In this document: positions 35,679-45,752 of the stretch, in pieces
How positions within the stretch are numbered: the first letter of the stretch is position 1
How the letters are laid out: each line of letters begins with the position of its first letter
Assembly: GCF_014647415.1 (NCBI RefSeq)
Contig: NZ_BMPD01000002.1
Location: 150,194 to 214,193 of the forward strand
Reading direction: 5' to 3'
Source of the DNA: Haloarcula sebkhae
GTDB lineage: Archaea; Halobacteriota; Halobacteria; Halobacteriales; Haloarculaceae
Length of the DNA: 64,000 nt
The notes under the pieces: generated by a model
Told to the model about the DNA's origin: nothing
What the model saw: only the letters and a program-made list of their open reading frames with translations
Databases searched by the model: none
Translations under genes and position numbers: made by a program

Positions 35679-36581
35679 CTACTCAGTGTCCTCCTCGACG
35701 TACCGCGTGCCGCGCGTGCCGGCCTCGGCGACGTTGAGGAACACCTCCTCAAGGCTGGATTCCTCTGTTCGTATGTCGACCACGTCACCACCATTGGCCT
35801 CGGCCCGCTCACGCGTCTCCTCGACGGCGTCCATGCTCTCGACGACGCGCTTGTAGGACCCGTTCTCCTGCACCGCGTCGGGGACGTCGACGGTCGTGTA
35901 GACGTGATACCGCGTGTGGCCGTACTCGGCTTGGAGTTCTTCGAGATCGCCGCGGGCGACGATCTCTCCTTCGTTCATTATGACGACCCGGTCACAGATA
36001 GATTCGACGTGAAAGAGATTATGGGCCGAGAAGACGATGGTTTTCCCCTCTTTCGCCAATTGTTCGGTGAACTCGATGACGTAGTTCGTCGTCAGCGGGT
36101 CCAGCCCCGACGCCGGTTCGTCGTAGATGAGCACGTCAGGGTCGTTGATGAGCGAGCGGGCGATGGCGACCTTCCGTTTCATCCCCTTGGACATGTCGCC
36201 GAGCTTCCGGTCGCGGTGTTCGAGTTCCAGTTTGTCCAGCGTGTCGTGCATCCGCTCCTCGGCCACGTCCGGGTCCACGTCGTAGAGGTCGGCGAAGAAT
36301 TTCAGATAGGAGATCGGCGTCATCTCCTCGTACAGTGGCGATTCCTCGGGCAGAAAGCCCAGTTGCTGGCGCATCTCCGCGGTTTCGGTGTCGAGTCCCG
36401 CTATCTCGGCGGAGCCACTCGTCGGCTCCAGGAGGCCCGCGAGCATCTTCAGCGTCGTCGTCTTGCCGGCCCCGTTCGGCCCGATGATACCGAATACCTC
36501 GCCGCGGTCGACCGAAAACGAGCTGCCCTGTACAGCGACGAAACCGCCGTACTCTTTCCGAATGTCCCGGGCGTCAATCAT
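35679..36581 (-). CDS. ABC transporter ATP-binding protein
   Basis: The 300-residue ATPase has Walker A GPNGAGKTT at about 34-42, the signature MSKGMKRK at about 129-136, Walker B VLIYDEPASGLD near 150-161 and the H-loop His in VFSAHN near 186. The C-terminal 70 residues resemble those of NatA/CcmA-like exporters. It is the first gene of the operon and its stop codon directly abuts the permease-protease start. It energises the two ABC-2 permeases. Confidence 0.93.
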   Translation of the reverse strand: MIDARDIRKEYGGFVAVQGSSFSVDRGEVFGIIGPNGAGKTTTLKMLAGLLEPTSGSAEIAGLDTETAEMRQQLGFLPEESPLYEEMTPISYLKFFADLYDVDPDVAEERMHDTLDKLELEHRDRKLGDMSKGMKRKVAIARSLINDPDVLIYDEPASGLDPLTTNYVIEFTEQLAKEGKTIVFSAHNLFHVESICDRVVIMNEGEIVARGDLEELQAEYGHTRYHVYTTVDVPDAVQENGSYKRVVESMDAVEETRERAEANGGDVVDIRTEESSLEEVFLNVAEAGTRGTRYVEEDTE

Positions 36582-36641
36582 CTGCCGATTGGTTGTGGGT
36601 GAACTAACCTATACCTTGGCTCCGGCCTATTGCTTCTGATA

Positions 36642-37073
36642 ATGGCTCTCGAACTCGGCATGAACAGTGTTTCGCTTGAGAAAACACCGGACGGACGACG
36701 CCTTCTCGTCCGGCACGACGCCGACGCGTCGATCGACACCGTGTGGGATGTCCTGACCGATACCGGCTGCTGGTCGGACTGGGGGCCGTCGGTCACAGCC
36801 GTCGAGACGACGGATCAGTACATCGATGACGGGACGACCGGCCGCGTTCGCGTTGCCGGCGCGATGTGGCTCCCGTTCGAGGTGACTGCGTGTGCACCGT
36901 ACCGCTGGACGTGGAACGTCGCACGGCTCCCCGCGACAGGTCATTTCGTCGAAGAACGAGCCGACGGCTCCGTCGTCGGGTTCGAAATCCCGCCGCTGGC
37001 GACTGGCTACGCTCCGGTGTGTGCCCGAGCGTGCCGGCGAATCGCTGCGCTGGCACAGCAGCGCGAAGCGTAG
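36642..37073 (+). CDS. SRPBCC-family protein
   Basis: The 143-residue protein shows the helix-grip fold pattern of polyketide cyclase/START-like proteins: ASIDTVWDVLTDTGCWSDWGPSV near residues 28-50 and a final helix. Such proteins bind small hydrophobic ligands. ATGs at 36642 and 36660 are possible; the first is used. Function is unknown. Confidence 0.78.
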   Translation: MALELGMNSVSLEKTPDGRRLLVRHDADASIDTVWDVLTDTGCWSDWGPSVTAVETTDQYIDDGTTGRVRVAGAMWLPFEVTACAPYRWTWNVARLPATGHFVEERADGSVVGFEIPPLATGYAPVCARACRRIAALAQQREA

Positions 37074-37093
37074 TCAGCGATCGCACCGACCCG

Positions 37094-38311
37094 TCAGGAC
37101 TGTATTGGCGTCTTCGAGCGCGTGTCGGTGTCTTCCTCGGGGCCGTTGATCCTCGTGATGTCCGTAATCTCGAAGCGTGTCCCGCCCCGATCGCTCTCGG
37201 TCACGTCGATTTCCCAGCCGTGGGCTTCGACGATGCGCTGGACGATTGCTAGACCCAGCCCGCCTTCGCCGTCAGTTGTGGTGTAGCCGTCGTCGAGCAC
37301 CGCATCACGCATCTCAGCCGGGATTCCGGAGCCATCGTCCGCGACGTAAAACCCCTCAGCCATCTCGCCGACACGAAGCGTCAGGTCAGCACTGCCGTGT
37401 TCAAGATCGTCATCAGCCGCCGGTCGGCTGCTTGTTGAACCGTGTTCTGCACTGTCGCCGGACTGCGTCCGACTGCCCGTGGAGCCATGCTCCACGGCGT
37501 TCCGAAATAGGTTCTCAAACAGGTGGCGGAGCCGATCCGGGTCGGCGTCGATGATGGCTGTCATTTCGTTTTGTAGTGTCGCATTCGCCGTCGGCACGGC
37601 CTCCCAACAGCTATCGATCAGTTCTCCGAGAGCAACGGCCTCCGTATCACTGATGACGTGTCCGCTTCGAGCCAGCGTCAGCGTCCGGTCGACGAGCGTT
37701 TCCATCCGATCCATTGCTTTCGCAGCCGTCTCCAAGTGTTCCGAGTCGCGGTCCATTCGTTCGAGTTCCAGTTGACCGGACGCGACGTTGAGCGGGTTCC
37801 GGAGGTCGTGTGCCACGACGGCCGCGAACTCGTCGAGGCGTTCGTTGCGCTGCTCGATGGCCGCCCGGCGGAGTCGCTGTCGCTCGGCCTCGACGGCTCG
37901 GGATATCGCACGCGCTTCGAAGATACCCATCATGAGGCCACCAAAGCCGCCGACGATAGCCGCGAACAGCGCCCAGCCGATGTCTTCACTCAGCGACCCC
38001 GTCGGCCAGGTGAAAATCATCACCACATTCAACAGTAGAAAAGAGACGAGTCCGCCAGCGAACCAGACCCCGATACGCCGATAATGGTCCGGATCGATTC
38101 TCGAGTCACTGAGCCAGAACCCGCCGACGATGATCGCCGCTGTAAACGGCACGATTGCCAGCATACTGACAGCGAAATCAGCAGTAAAAACAGCTGTCAG
38201 TCCGGAATCAGAGAAATAAAAGTAGTTGGCGACGCCTCCAAGGAGGAACAGCCACCCGACTCCCTGAATAATGGCTGGCAGGCGATCTGAGTGACGATCT
38301 ATATCTGTCAC
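37094..38311 (-). CDS. Membrane histidine kinase with EHGS repeats
   Basis: The 405-residue protein has four hydrophobic helices in residues 14-133, then a HisKA helix with His169 in VAHDLRNPLNVAS and an HATPase domain (NLFRNAVEHG, VADDGSGIP, GGLGLAIVQRIVEAHG). Between the N box and the next strand lies a 38-residue low-complexity insert with three copies of EHGS (residues 274, 289, 304), two of them followed by T-x-SR. It shares NAVEHG/IVEAHGWEI features with the other two kinases in the window. No response regulator is adjacent. Confidence 0.9.
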   Translation of the reverse strand: MTDIDRHSDRLPAIIQGVGWLFLLGGVANYFYFSDSGLTAVFTADFAVSMLAIVPFTAAIIVGGFWLSDSRIDPDHYRRIGVWFAGGLVSFLLLNVVMIFTWPTGSLSEDIGWALFAAIVGGFGGLMMGIFEARAISRAVEAERQRLRRAAIEQRNERLDEFAAVVAHDLRNPLNVASGQLELERMDRDSEHLETAAKAMDRMETLVDRTLTLARSGHVISDTEAVALGELIDSCWEAVPTANATLQNEMTAIIDADPDRLRHLFENLFRNAVEHGSTGSRTQSGDSAEHGSTSSRPAADDDLEHGSADLTLRVGEMAEGFYVADDGSGIPAEMRDAVLDDGYTTTDGEGGLGLAIVQRIVEAHGWEIDVTESDRGGTRFEITDITRINGPEEDTDTRSKTPIQS

Positions 38312-38429
38312 TTCCGCACCGATTTGTTAGATGTGCATTTACATTTGCTGGCCAACGGAACAGGCGTGCGTCGTGTTTCCCGGCGTTGTCGTCCACCGCA
38401 CTGCTAGCTCGGTCTGTTCTTCCCGTTAG

Positions 38430-38666
38430 CTACTGTTTGGTCACGCGTGCGTCCGATACTTTGTGGATATCGTCGTCGATCCCGGAGCCGTCACAGTCGT
38501 CATTCGGACATCGATAGTGCCAGCCGTCCTCCGTCGCCGCTCGCTCTGTAAATCGGTCACCACATTCGTCACAGTAGAGCTGCCCGTCCGAACACGTGTC
38601 GCGGTGCAGTTCGAGTTCGAGTTCTGTGCCGAAGGTCCGCTTGCAGTTCCGACAAATATGAGGCAT
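38430..38666 (-). CDS. Small multi-zinc-finger protein
   Basis: The 78-residue protein begins with a C2H2-like finger (CRNCKRTF...LELHRDTC, residues 5-25), followed by CDECGDRF (32-39) and later CPNDDC (53-58), so two zinc sites can be proposed. Haloarchaea have many such small finger proteins with roles in regulation; the target is unknown. It is close behind the kinase promoter but in an independent unit. Confidence 0.78.
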   Translation of the reverse strand: MPHICRNCKRTFGTELELELHRDTCSDGQLYCDECGDRFTERAATEDGWHYRCPNDDCDGSGIDDDIHKVSDARVTKQ

Positions 38667-38913
38667 ATTCGAAAATACAGATTCATCCCTTATAGCGATA
38701 CCGGAACGTTCACGGCCGCTTCTTTCCGTTGACGGATGTTTCGGGTCGGCCGCTGTCCGTCGATTTTCGATACTTCATACACCTCATATCTTGGACAGTA
38801 ATGGTTGACAATACTGACTACCGATGTACACATTTCTCCAGCAGCCAGTTCGGGACCGAACACTCCAGAAGCCGTGTCAAAATGGCCCAGCTCTATTTTA
38901 CGCTATAAAAGCG

Positions 38914-39906
38914 CTAGGCTGTCGTCACGTCAATCCGCGTGCCGCCGGATTCGCTGTCCCCAACCGACACCGTCCACCCGTGTGCCCGCGCTGCGGTGTC
39001 GACGAGGAACAGCCCATACCCCTCCCCTTCCCGTGTTGTCCCGAACCCCTGTTCGAACACGCTGTCGCGGTCCGATTCGGGAATCCCCGAGCCGTCGTCG
39101 GCCACGTAGAACCCCGACTCGGTGGCACCGACAGTGACAGTCACCGGTCCCTCGGTGTGAGCGACGGCGTTGTCGAACAGCTCGCGAAGGAGCAACTGCA
39201 GTCGGTCGTTTTCGGCGTCGACAGCTGCGTCTGTCACCACCTCAAGCGCCGCGTTTTCGTAGCTCGCGGTGGCCCAGACCTCAGTGGCGACATCCGCCAG
39301 CGAGAGCGACTCGGTCTCCGAAACGGGGCGTCCGATGCTTCCGATGTGAGACAGGTCGGTAAGCAGTGACTCGACCCGGTTGACGGACCGAAACAATGCA
39401 TCTTCATGGGGCTCACCGATGTCGAGTAGCTCCAACCGACCCATGACGACGTTGAGCGGGTTCTTCGCGTCGTGGGAGATGCCGCTTGAGATATCGTCCC
39501 ACTGGCTAGCACCGACCCACCAGTCAGTCGGCCACCGGGTCGCGTACGCTTCGAGCTTCGCGGCCACCAAGGACGCCGACGTTTCTGCGGTCACATACTC
39601 AGTGACGCCGGCCCGGAGCGCCTCGGAGACTCGATCCGGATCAGGGTCGGTCCCGACGAGTACAATCGGAATATCGGTGTCCGCTGCCCGTAGTGCCTCG
39701 AATACCGCAACCCCGTCGCAGTCACCGTCGTCACTGATGACGACACCCCTGATATCCCCGTCACTCAGCCGGTCCTGTACGTCGCTCGTATCTGGGATTG
39801 CCTCGGCTGTTACCCCGTCCGTGGTCAGTGCTTCGGAAAGTGCCTCAGCAAGCTCAGTCACTCCGCTACCGGCCACGAGATAGACAGTCCCACGAGCAGG
39901 CGTCAT
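38914..39906 (-). CDS. Receiver-like domain plus histidine kinase
   Basis: The 330-residue soluble protein has an N-terminal receiver-like domain (1-120) with Asp59/60 in VVISDDGDCDGV, where the phosphoacceptor region is altered from the usual pattern, so it may be a pseudo-receiver. A HisKA helix with His145 in GISHDAKNPLNVV and an HATPase with ELFDNAVAHTEG and VADDGSGIPESDRDSVFEQGFGT follow. It resembles the hybrid kinase at 27759 but without a PAS domain. No output partner is visible. Confidence 0.85.
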   Translation of the reverse strand: MTPARGTVYLVAGSGVTELAEALSEALTTDGVTAEAIPDTSDVQDRLSDGDIRGVVISDDGDCDGVAVFEALRAADTDIPIVLVGTDPDPDRVSEALRAGVTEYVTAETSASLVAAKLEAYATRWPTDWWVGASQWDDISSGISHDAKNPLNVVMGRLELLDIGEPHEDALFRSVNRVESLLTDLSHIGSIGRPVSETESLSLADVATEVWATASYENAALEVVTDAAVDAENDRLQLLLRELFDNAVAHTEGPVTVTVGATESGFYVADDGSGIPESDRDSVFEQGFGTTREGEGYGLFLVDTAARAHGWTVSVGDSESGGTRIDVTTA

Positions 39907-39949
39907 CCCCTGATATTACGAAAACAGGTGATAAGAAACCGACGGTGCC

Positions 39950-40822
39950 CTACAGCAGGTCTTCGACGTGGTCGGCGACTTCCTCCGGCGTGTCACCGAC
40001 CGGGACGCCGTTGTCCTCCAAGGCGGTAATCTTCGACTGCGCGGTCCCGGTACCGGAGCCGGAGACGATAGCGCCGGCGTGGCCCATGCGCTTTCCGGGT
40101 GGTGCGGTCCGACCGGCGATGAAGCCGGCGACCGGCGTGTCCATGTGCTCGCCGATGAAGCGCGCGGCCTCCTCCTCGTCCTCGCCGCCGATCTCGCCGC
40201 ACATGACGACGGCGTGGGTGTCGGGGTCGGCCTCGAACTGTTCGAGCGCGCCGATGAAGTCCGTCCCGATGATCGGGTCGCCGCCGATACCGATGGCCGT
40301 CGACTGGCCGATGCCGCGATTGGTGAGGTTGTCGACGACTTGGTAGGTCAGCGTTCCCGAGCGGGAGACGAGGCCGACGTTCCCCTCGGAGAAGATGTTC
40401 CCCGGGAGGATGCCGAGCTTGGCGACGCCGGGCGTGATGACGCCGGGGCAGTTCGGACCGACAAGGTGCGTGTCGGTCTCCTGCAGTTTGCGGTAGACTC
40501 GAGCCATATCCTGCGTCGGGATGCCCTCAGTGATGGCGACCACGAGGTCGATACCCTTCGCATCGAGCGCCTCGAAGCAGGCATCACCGGCGAAGGCCGG
40601 CGGCACGAACACGACGGCGGCGTTCGCGTCGGCCTCGCGGGCCGCGCCCTGCACCGTGTCGAACACCGGCACACCGGCGACTTCCTGGCCGCCGCGGCCG
40701 GGCACTGCGCCGGCGACGACGTTCGTCCCGTACTCAAGCATCTGTTCGGTGTGGAACTTCCCTTCACCGCCGGTGATTCCCTGTACAACGACGCGGGTGT
40801 CTTCGTCAACTAGAACACTCAT
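39950..40822 (-). CDS. sucD: Succinyl-CoA ligase alpha subunit
   Basis: The 290-residue protein has a CoA-binding Rossmann start ([13 protein letters not shown] near 12-24) and the phospho-His motif [10 protein letters not shown] near 236-245. With SucC it converts succinyl-CoA to succinate while making ATP or GTP in the citric acid cycle. Its start overlaps the sucC stop by four bases. Full length for the family. Confidence 0.96.
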   Translation of the reverse strand: MSVLVDEDTRVVVQGITGGEGKFHTEQMLEYGTNVVAGAVPGRGGQEVAGVPVFDTVQGAAREADANAAVVFVPPAFAGDACFEALDAKGIDLVVAITEGIPTQDMARVYRKLQETDTHLVGPNCPGVITPGVAKLGILPGNIFSEGNVGLVSRSGTLTYQVVDNLTNRGIGQSTAIGIGGDPIIGTDFIGALEQFEADPDTHAVVMCGEIGGEDEEEAARFIGEHMDTPVAGFIAGRTAPPGKRMGHAGAIVSGSGTGTAQSKITALEDNGVPVGDTPEEVADHVEDLL

Positions 40823-41967
40823 GCTTCCACCTCCTTTGCGTACTCAACCGCACGCTGGACGGCGTCTTCCAGCGTATGTTCGACCGTCACCAGATCCTCG
40901 TTCAGGATCTCCATTCCCTCCTCTGCGTTGGTCCCTGCGAGTCGGACGGTGACTGGCTTTGGAATCTCGTCGAACTGCTCCAGCGCCTGATTGATGCCGT
41001 TGGCGACCTCGTCGCCGCGGGTGATGCCGCCGAAGATGTTGAACACGACCGAATCGACGTTGTCATCGGAGAACACCATATCGAGCGCGTTTGCGATCCG
41101 GTCAGCCTTCGCGCCGCCACCGACATCGAGGAAGTTAGCGGGCTCGCCGCCGTAGTAGTCGACGAGGTCCAGCGTCGTCATCACGAGGCCCGCACCGTTC
41201 CCGATGATGCCGACGTTGCCATCGAGTCGGACGTAGTCGAAGCCGTACTCGTCGGCCTTCTGTTCGAGTTCGTCGCCTTCTGCTGCTTCCTCGCCCATCT
41301 CCGCGATTTCGGGCTGGCGGAACAGGGCGTCGCCGTCGATGTTCATGACGGCGTCGGCCGCGATGACCTCGTCGTCGCTGGTGATCATCAGCGGGTTGAT
41401 CTCCGTGTCAGCGCCGTCGCGGTCGTCCCAGAGCTGGTACAGCGTCGTGAGGACGCTCGCTACGTCGTTTGCGACCTCGCGGTCGACGCCGGCCTCGTAG
41501 ACGACCTTCCGGGCCTGGAACGGGTGCATTCCGAAGGCCGGGTCGATGTGCTCGCGGGCGATGGCATCGGGGTCCTCCTCGGCGACCTCCTCGATGTTGA
41601 CGCCACCTTTCGTCGAGACCATCGCGACGGGGCGGCCCTCGCCGCGGTCCATCGTCACGCCGACGTACAGCTCGTTGACGAAGTCGACGGCTTCCTCGAC
41701 GAGCACTTTCGAGACGTGGTAGCCCTTGAGGTCCATCCCGATGATGTCCTCGGCGGCCTCGCGAGCCTCCTCCTTGGACTCGACGAGCTTGATTCCGCCG
41801 GCCTTGCCGCGGCCGCCTACGTGGACCTGTGCCTTGATGGCGACCGGATATCCGATCTCCTCGGCCGCGTCGACGGCCTCATCTACTGTCTCGGCCAGCT
41901 GCGAGGCGGGCGTCGGGATGCCCGCGTCAGCGAAGACTTGCTTCGCCTGGTATTCGTGCAAGCGCAT
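40819..41967 (-). CDS. sucC: Succinyl-CoA ligase beta subunit
   Basis: The 382-residue protein starts [18 protein letters not shown], the normal start of SucC, so an upstream Met at 42027 was rejected. An ATP-grasp domain ([14 protein letters not shown] near 46-59) is followed by the nucleotide-binding and ligase part (EINPLMIT near 196, [16 protein letters not shown] near 300-315). It pairs with SucD in the overlapping downstream gene. Confidence 0.96.
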   Translation of the reverse strand: MRLHEYQAKQVFADAGIPTPASQLAETVDEAVDAAEEIGYPVAIKAQVHVGGRGKAGGIKLVESKEEAREAAEDIIGMDLKGYHVSKVLVEEAVDFVNELYVGVTMDRGEGRPVAMVSTKGGVNIEEVAEEDPDAIAREHIDPAFGMHPFQARKVVYEAGVDREVANDVASVLTTLYQLWDDRDGADTEINPLMITSDDEVIAADAVMNIDGDALFRQPEIAEMGEEAAEGDELEQKADEYGFDYVRLDGNVGIIGNGAGLVMTTLDLVDYYGGEPANFLDVGGGAKADRIANALDMVFSDDNVDSVVFNIFGGITRGDEVANGINQALEQFDEIPKPVTVRLAGTNAEEGMEILNEDLVTVEHTLEDAVQRAVEYAKEVEA

Positions 41968-42179
41968 GTCATGCAGAAAGGCGAGCGGTGGCGATTTAAA
42001 TCCGTCCGTTTCTCTTCCTGCGACCAAAGCGAGGATGGTCCCAGTTTACTGTGGGCGTCGAGAGCGAGCTATGCGCACGCAGGCCATGATGCAGTACGGA
42101 GACTCGGGACATGAGGGTGCGCCCACAGTCGTCGGGGTCAATCCGATAAACCCACAGCGTCGTACCCCGAAGCGAGCGT

Positions 42180-42962
42180 ATGGCTGACGACAGACACGGA
42201 GCTGAGGGTGTCGCCGACGAGACACTCGGTGCTGTGGCCGAAGCGCTTCGTACCGCTGAAACCGGCGTCGCGCTCACCGGCGCGGGCGTCTCGACGGCGT
42301 CGGGCATCCCCTCCTTTCGCGGTGACGACGGCATCTGGGAGCGCCACGATCCGGCAGACTTCCACCGCCGTCGGCTTGATGCCGACCCAGCGGGCTTCTG
42401 GGCGGACCGAATATCGCTTCGAGAGGCTATCTACGGCGATTTAGACCCCGAACCTAACGCCGCCCACGAGGCGCTGGCGGCGCTTGAAGCGGACGGCCAC
42501 CTCGACGCCGTGCTCACGCAGAACATCGACGGGCTGCACGACGCCGCCGGGACGGACCGGGTCGTCGAACTGCACGGAACCCATCGGCGCGTGGTCTGTG
42601 ACAACTGCGGTCACCGCCGGGACGCGGAAGCGGTATTCGAACAGGCCGCCGAAAGCAGCGACTTGCCGCCGCGCTGTGACTGTGGCGGCGTCTACCGCCC
42701 GGACGTCGTGCTGTTCGGCGAACCTATGCCCGACGTAGCGATGAACGAGGCCCAGCGTCTCGCACGGGATAGTGACGTGTTTCTGGCGGTTGGGTCGTCG
42801 CTGTCGGTCCAGCCGGCGTCGCTCCTGCCGAAGATAGCGGCTGAGGGAGACAGTACGCTGATCGTAGTAAACTACGAGGAGACGCCGCGTGACGCGAGTG
42901 CGGCGCACGTGCTTCGCGCCGATGTCACGCAGGTGCTCCCGGCGATTGTCGAGCGGCTGTAG
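42180..42962 (+). CDS. Sir2-family NAD-dependent deacetylase
   Basis: The 260-residue protein has GAGVSTASGIPSFRG (35-48), QNIDGLH (114-120), the catalytic His132 in ELHG, and Zn ligands Cys140, Cys143, Cys166 and Cys168. It removes acyl groups from lysines using NAD and releases O-acetyl-ADP-ribose. Targets in haloarchaea may include Alba-like chromatin proteins and metabolic enzymes. Length and order of motifs are normal. Confidence 0.94.
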   Translation: MADDRHGAEGVADETLGAVAEALRTAETGVALTGAGVSTASGIPSFRGDDGIWERHDPADFHRRRLDADPAGFWADRISLREAIYGDLDPEPNAAHEALAALEADGHLDAVLTQNIDGLHDAAGTDRVVELHGTHRRVVCDNCGHRRDAEAVFEQAAESSDLPPRCDCGGVYRPDVVLFGEPMPDVAMNEAQRLARDSDVFLAVGSSLSVQPASLLPKIAAEGDSTLIVVNYEETPRDASAAHVLRADVTQVLPAIVERL

Positions 42963-42966
42963 CGGG

Positions 42967-43392
42967 TTACAACTCGACGCCGCCGGGAATCAGGCTCTGC
43001 CCGCGCAGGAGGCTCCCGTCGTGGTCGTAGACGAGCAGCGTCCGTAGCTCGTAGGTCCGTGACTCGCCCTCGCCATCGGTGAGACGGACTGTAAACTGTG
43101 GGTCTTCTTGAGCGTCCGCCGTGGAAACGAGTGCGTCGATGTCAGCTGTCGGTGCTGTCGCTTCGAAGACGTACTCACCGGTGAGTCGGTTCGTCAACGA
43201 GAGCACGCCGTCGCTCTCTGGCTGGCGGCGGAAGGTCACGTCGATCTCGTCGCCATCGAGTGTGCCGCCGTCTACTTTGGTGAGGCGCTTGCGGAGCTCT
43301 CCTGTCGGCCCGTCGTATACAATCTTGATCGTGGGGTCGTCGTTGTCGGTGGCCGAAGCCTGGATGTCGACGGTGAAGTAATCACGCCTCAT
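42967..43392 (-). CDS. DUF5793-type haloarchaeal protein
   Basis: The 141-residue acidic beta-rich protein starts MRRDYFTVDI and has no cysteines or membrane segments. I believe it belongs to DUF5793, a family known only from haloarchaea. It converges on the Sir2 gene with four bases between stops. No function is known. Confidence 0.75.
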   Translation of the reverse strand: MRRDYFTVDIQASATDNDDPTIKIVYDGPTGELRKRLTKVDGGTLDGDEIDVTFRRQPESDGVLSLTNRLTGEYVFEATAPTADIDALVSTADAQEDPQFTVRLTDGEGESRTYELRTLLVYDHDGSLLRGQSLIPGGVEL

Positions 43393-43494
43393 TCCGGTGT
43401 TTACAGGTACGTGGCCCGGCCAAATGAACGTAACGGCGCACCGACTGTTGGTATCGGTAGCTTTTACCGGACCGGCCTACCCTCTGACAGTAGT

Positions 43495-43995
43495 ATGGCC
43501 TGGGTGAAATCAGAGTACGCGGGCGAGTTCGCGGTGCTTGCGACGTGGCTCGTGGGGCTGGCCCCGTGGTCGGTGTCGCTGTTCGAGATTGAGGGGGTCA
43601 CTGTCGTCGGGCTTCGCTTTCTCCCGTTCCGGTTCCAGTTCATCTTCGGAGCGTCGCTCCCCGGAGAGCGGCCGTTTCTCTGGGCGTGGCAGGTTGCCGC
43701 GTTCCAAGAGTCGGAGCCGCTTGCGCTCGCCGGGACACTCGGGGTCGCGGCCCTGGCCGTTTTCCTGTTGCCGCTCGGCCTCAGCCTCTATTACTACGCC
43801 GCTGAGGACCGCGTCGAAGCGAGCCTGCCCGTCGACCCTGTCCGGCTGTTCGGCGGGCTGCTTGGACTCGTGGGCGTCCTCACGCTCGCGGCCAGTGGGC
43901 TGTTCATCACGTCGTTTCCCGGCATCACCGTCCCCATCGGGGCGGTCGTCGCCCTCGTGTTCGCCTATCTGCTGCTGACCGTTGACCGGGCGTAA
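43495..43995 (+). CDS. TIGR04206-type membrane protein
   Basis: The 166-residue product has four predicted helices (about 12-32, 60-75, 77-100, 118-165 as two) and a WLVGLAPWSVSLFEI start, characteristic of the haloarchaeal TIGR04206 family. Function is unknown. It lies upstream of the secretion ATPase gene in the same direction but is separated by a promoter-like TTTAAGTA. Confidence 0.72.
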   Translation: MAWVKSEYAGEFAVLATWLVGLAPWSVSLFEIEGVTVVGLRFLPFRFQFIFGASLPGERPFLWAWQVAAFQESEPLALAGTLGVAALAVFLLPLGLSLYYYAAEDRVEASLPVDPVRLFGGLLGLVGVLTLAASGLFITSFPGITVPIGAVVALVFAYLLLTVDRA

Positions 43996-44059
43996 CAGCC
44001 AGTCCAGTTCTGTTCGTCCGACCGCTGGCGATTATACTCCTGATAATTTGGCGAGCGAA

Positions 44060-44067
44060 TTTAAGTA
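44060..44067 (+). promoter_or_regulatory. TATA element of the secretion ATPase operon
   Basis: TTTAAGTA lies 62-69 bases before the ATG at 44129. If used, the transcript would have a leader of about 40 bases, holding no obvious gene. Confidence 0.45.
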
Positions 44068-44128
44068 GGTGGATACGATAGCAGAGGTATATTCCGCGGA
44101 GCACCGTCTGCTCCCCACTGCAACACCG

Positions 44129-45751
44129 ATGTCGAACCCAGAATCTCCCGAACCCGGTGACTTCGTTTCGGACCCGCTCGGCCACATCCAGTCGTGGCTC
44201 TCGCGGACCGCGACGGTGTTGAGCGGGTCAGCAGTTCCGACGGCGAACTACGACCCCAGTCGCCACGGGACACTGGTCGAATTCGACGGTCTGGACGGCT
44301 ACAACGAGGTCGACCGCTACTGGCTGAACGCTCCCTTCGCCTTCGCCTCTATCAATCACGATCCCGACCGCGACGAGCACCTGTACCACGTCGTTGAGCC
44401 GTCGTTGAGCGACATCGAGCGGGAACTGCTCGACCGCCTGTTCGAGGACATCCGCATCCCGCTCATCTACCGCGACGACGTCGATACCGACCCGGAGCGC
44501 GTCCTCGCCGAGGAACTCGAAGCCAGGCTGGAGGAGTACGGCGTCGTCATCGAGCCCGAGACGTTCTACCGCCTGTTTTACTACCTGCATCGCTCTTTCC
44601 AAGGCTACGGTCACATCGACCCCCTGATGCACGATCCTGACATCGAGGACATCTCCTGTGACGGAGCGAACCTTCCCATCTTCGTCTACCACGACGGCTA
44701 CACGGACATCGAGACGAACATCGCCTACGACGCCGACGAACTGAACGACTTCGTCATCCAGTTGGCCCAGCGCTCGGGGCGGCACGTCTCCGTCTCGGAC
44801 CCTGTTGTCTCCACGACGCTCCCGGACGGCTCCCGTATCGAACTGGCGCTCGGCGAGGAAGTGACCCCCCGCGGCTCCGCGTTCACCATTCGGAAGTACG
44901 CCGACGAGCCGTTCACACCCATCGAACTGCTGGAGTACGGCACGTTCTCCGTCGAGATGCTGGCCTACCTCTGGCTTGCCATCGAGTCCAACAAGTCGCT
45001 CATCTTTGCGGGCGGGACGGCAGCCGGCAAGACCACGTCGATGAACGCGCTGGCGATGTTTCTCCCGCCCCGATCGAAAGTACTCTCCATCGAGGACACC
45101 CGTGAACTGTCGCTGTACCACGACAACTGGCTCTCCTCGGTCACCCGCGAGCGGCTGGGTGACTCGGACATCACGATGTACGATTTGCTGCGGTCCGCGC
45201 TCCGGCACCGCCCCGAGTACATCATCGTCGGCGAGGTTCGTGGCGAGGAAGCTATCACGCTGTTTCAGGCAATGAACACTGGGCACACGACGTTCTCGAC
45301 GATGCACGCGGACTCGGTCCAGACGGTCATCAATCGGCTGGAGAACGAGCCGATCAACGTCCCACGGCCGATGGTCCAGAGTCTCGATATCCTCTGTGTC
45401 CAGGTGCTGGCCCGCTCGGGCGACGAGCGCGTCCGTCGTGCGAAGACGCTCGCCGAGATTGAGGGGATCGACCAGCGGACCGGCGAACTGGACTACTCGA
45501 CGACGTACAACTGGCGGGCCACCGAGGACCGCTTCTCTGAGAACAACAGCGAGCTACTGGACGAAATCCGCGAGGAGCGCGGCTGGACGCAGTCGGAACT
45601 GCTGACCGAACTCCGCAACCGCCAGCGGTTCCTCCGCTATCTCCAGTCCGAGGGCATCACTGACTACCGGAAGTTCACGGCGATGGTCAACAAGTACTAC
45701 GCGGACAAAGAGCAGGTCATGGCAAACATCGACGACGACGCGATAGCCTGA
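44129..45751 (+). CDS. Type II/IV secretion ATPase (PilB/TadA-like)
   Basis: The 540-residue protein has the VirB11/GspE core: an N-terminal domain, then DPDIEDISCDG near residue 167, Walker A GGTAAGKTTS near 296-305, Asp box IEDTRELSLYHDNW near 323-336, and HRPEYIIVGEVRGEEAITLFQAMNTGH-type Walker B and His box near 355-385. It powers pilus or secretion filament assembly. ATG at 44129 was chosen over an upstream GTG at 44069. It is one base ahead of its platform-protein partner; no pilin or peptidase gene lies nearby. Confidence 0.92.
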   Translation: MSNPESPEPGDFVSDPLGHIQSWLSRTATVLSGSAVPTANYDPSRHGTLVEFDGLDGYNEVDRYWLNAPFAFASINHDPDRDEHLYHVVEPSLSDIERELLDRLFEDIRIPLIYRDDVDTDPERVLAEELEARLEEYGVVIEPETFYRLFYYLHRSFQGYGHIDPLMHDPDIEDISCDGANLPIFVYHDGYTDIETNIAYDADELNDFVIQLAQRSGRHVSVSDPVVSTTLPDGSRIELALGEEVTPRGSAFTIRKYADEPFTPIELLEYGTFSVEMLAYLWLAIESNKSLIFAGGTAAGKTTSMNALAMFLPPRSKVLSIEDTRELSLYHDNWLSSVTRERLGDSDITMYDLLRSALRHRPEYIIVGEVRGEEAITLFQAMNTGHTTFSTMHADSVQTVINRLENEPINVPRPMVQSLDILCVQVLARSGDERVRRAKTLAEIEGIDQRTGELDYSTTYNWRATEDRFSENNSELLDEIREERGWTQSELLTELRNRQRFLRYLQSEGITDYRKFTAMVNKYYADKEQVMANIDDDAIA

Positions 45752-45752
45752 C

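Noticed and set aside
35232..36602. 456-codon frame opposite the ABC ATPase
   Set aside because: Antisense shadow of a clear ATPase with intact Walker motifs; no start context and no domain.
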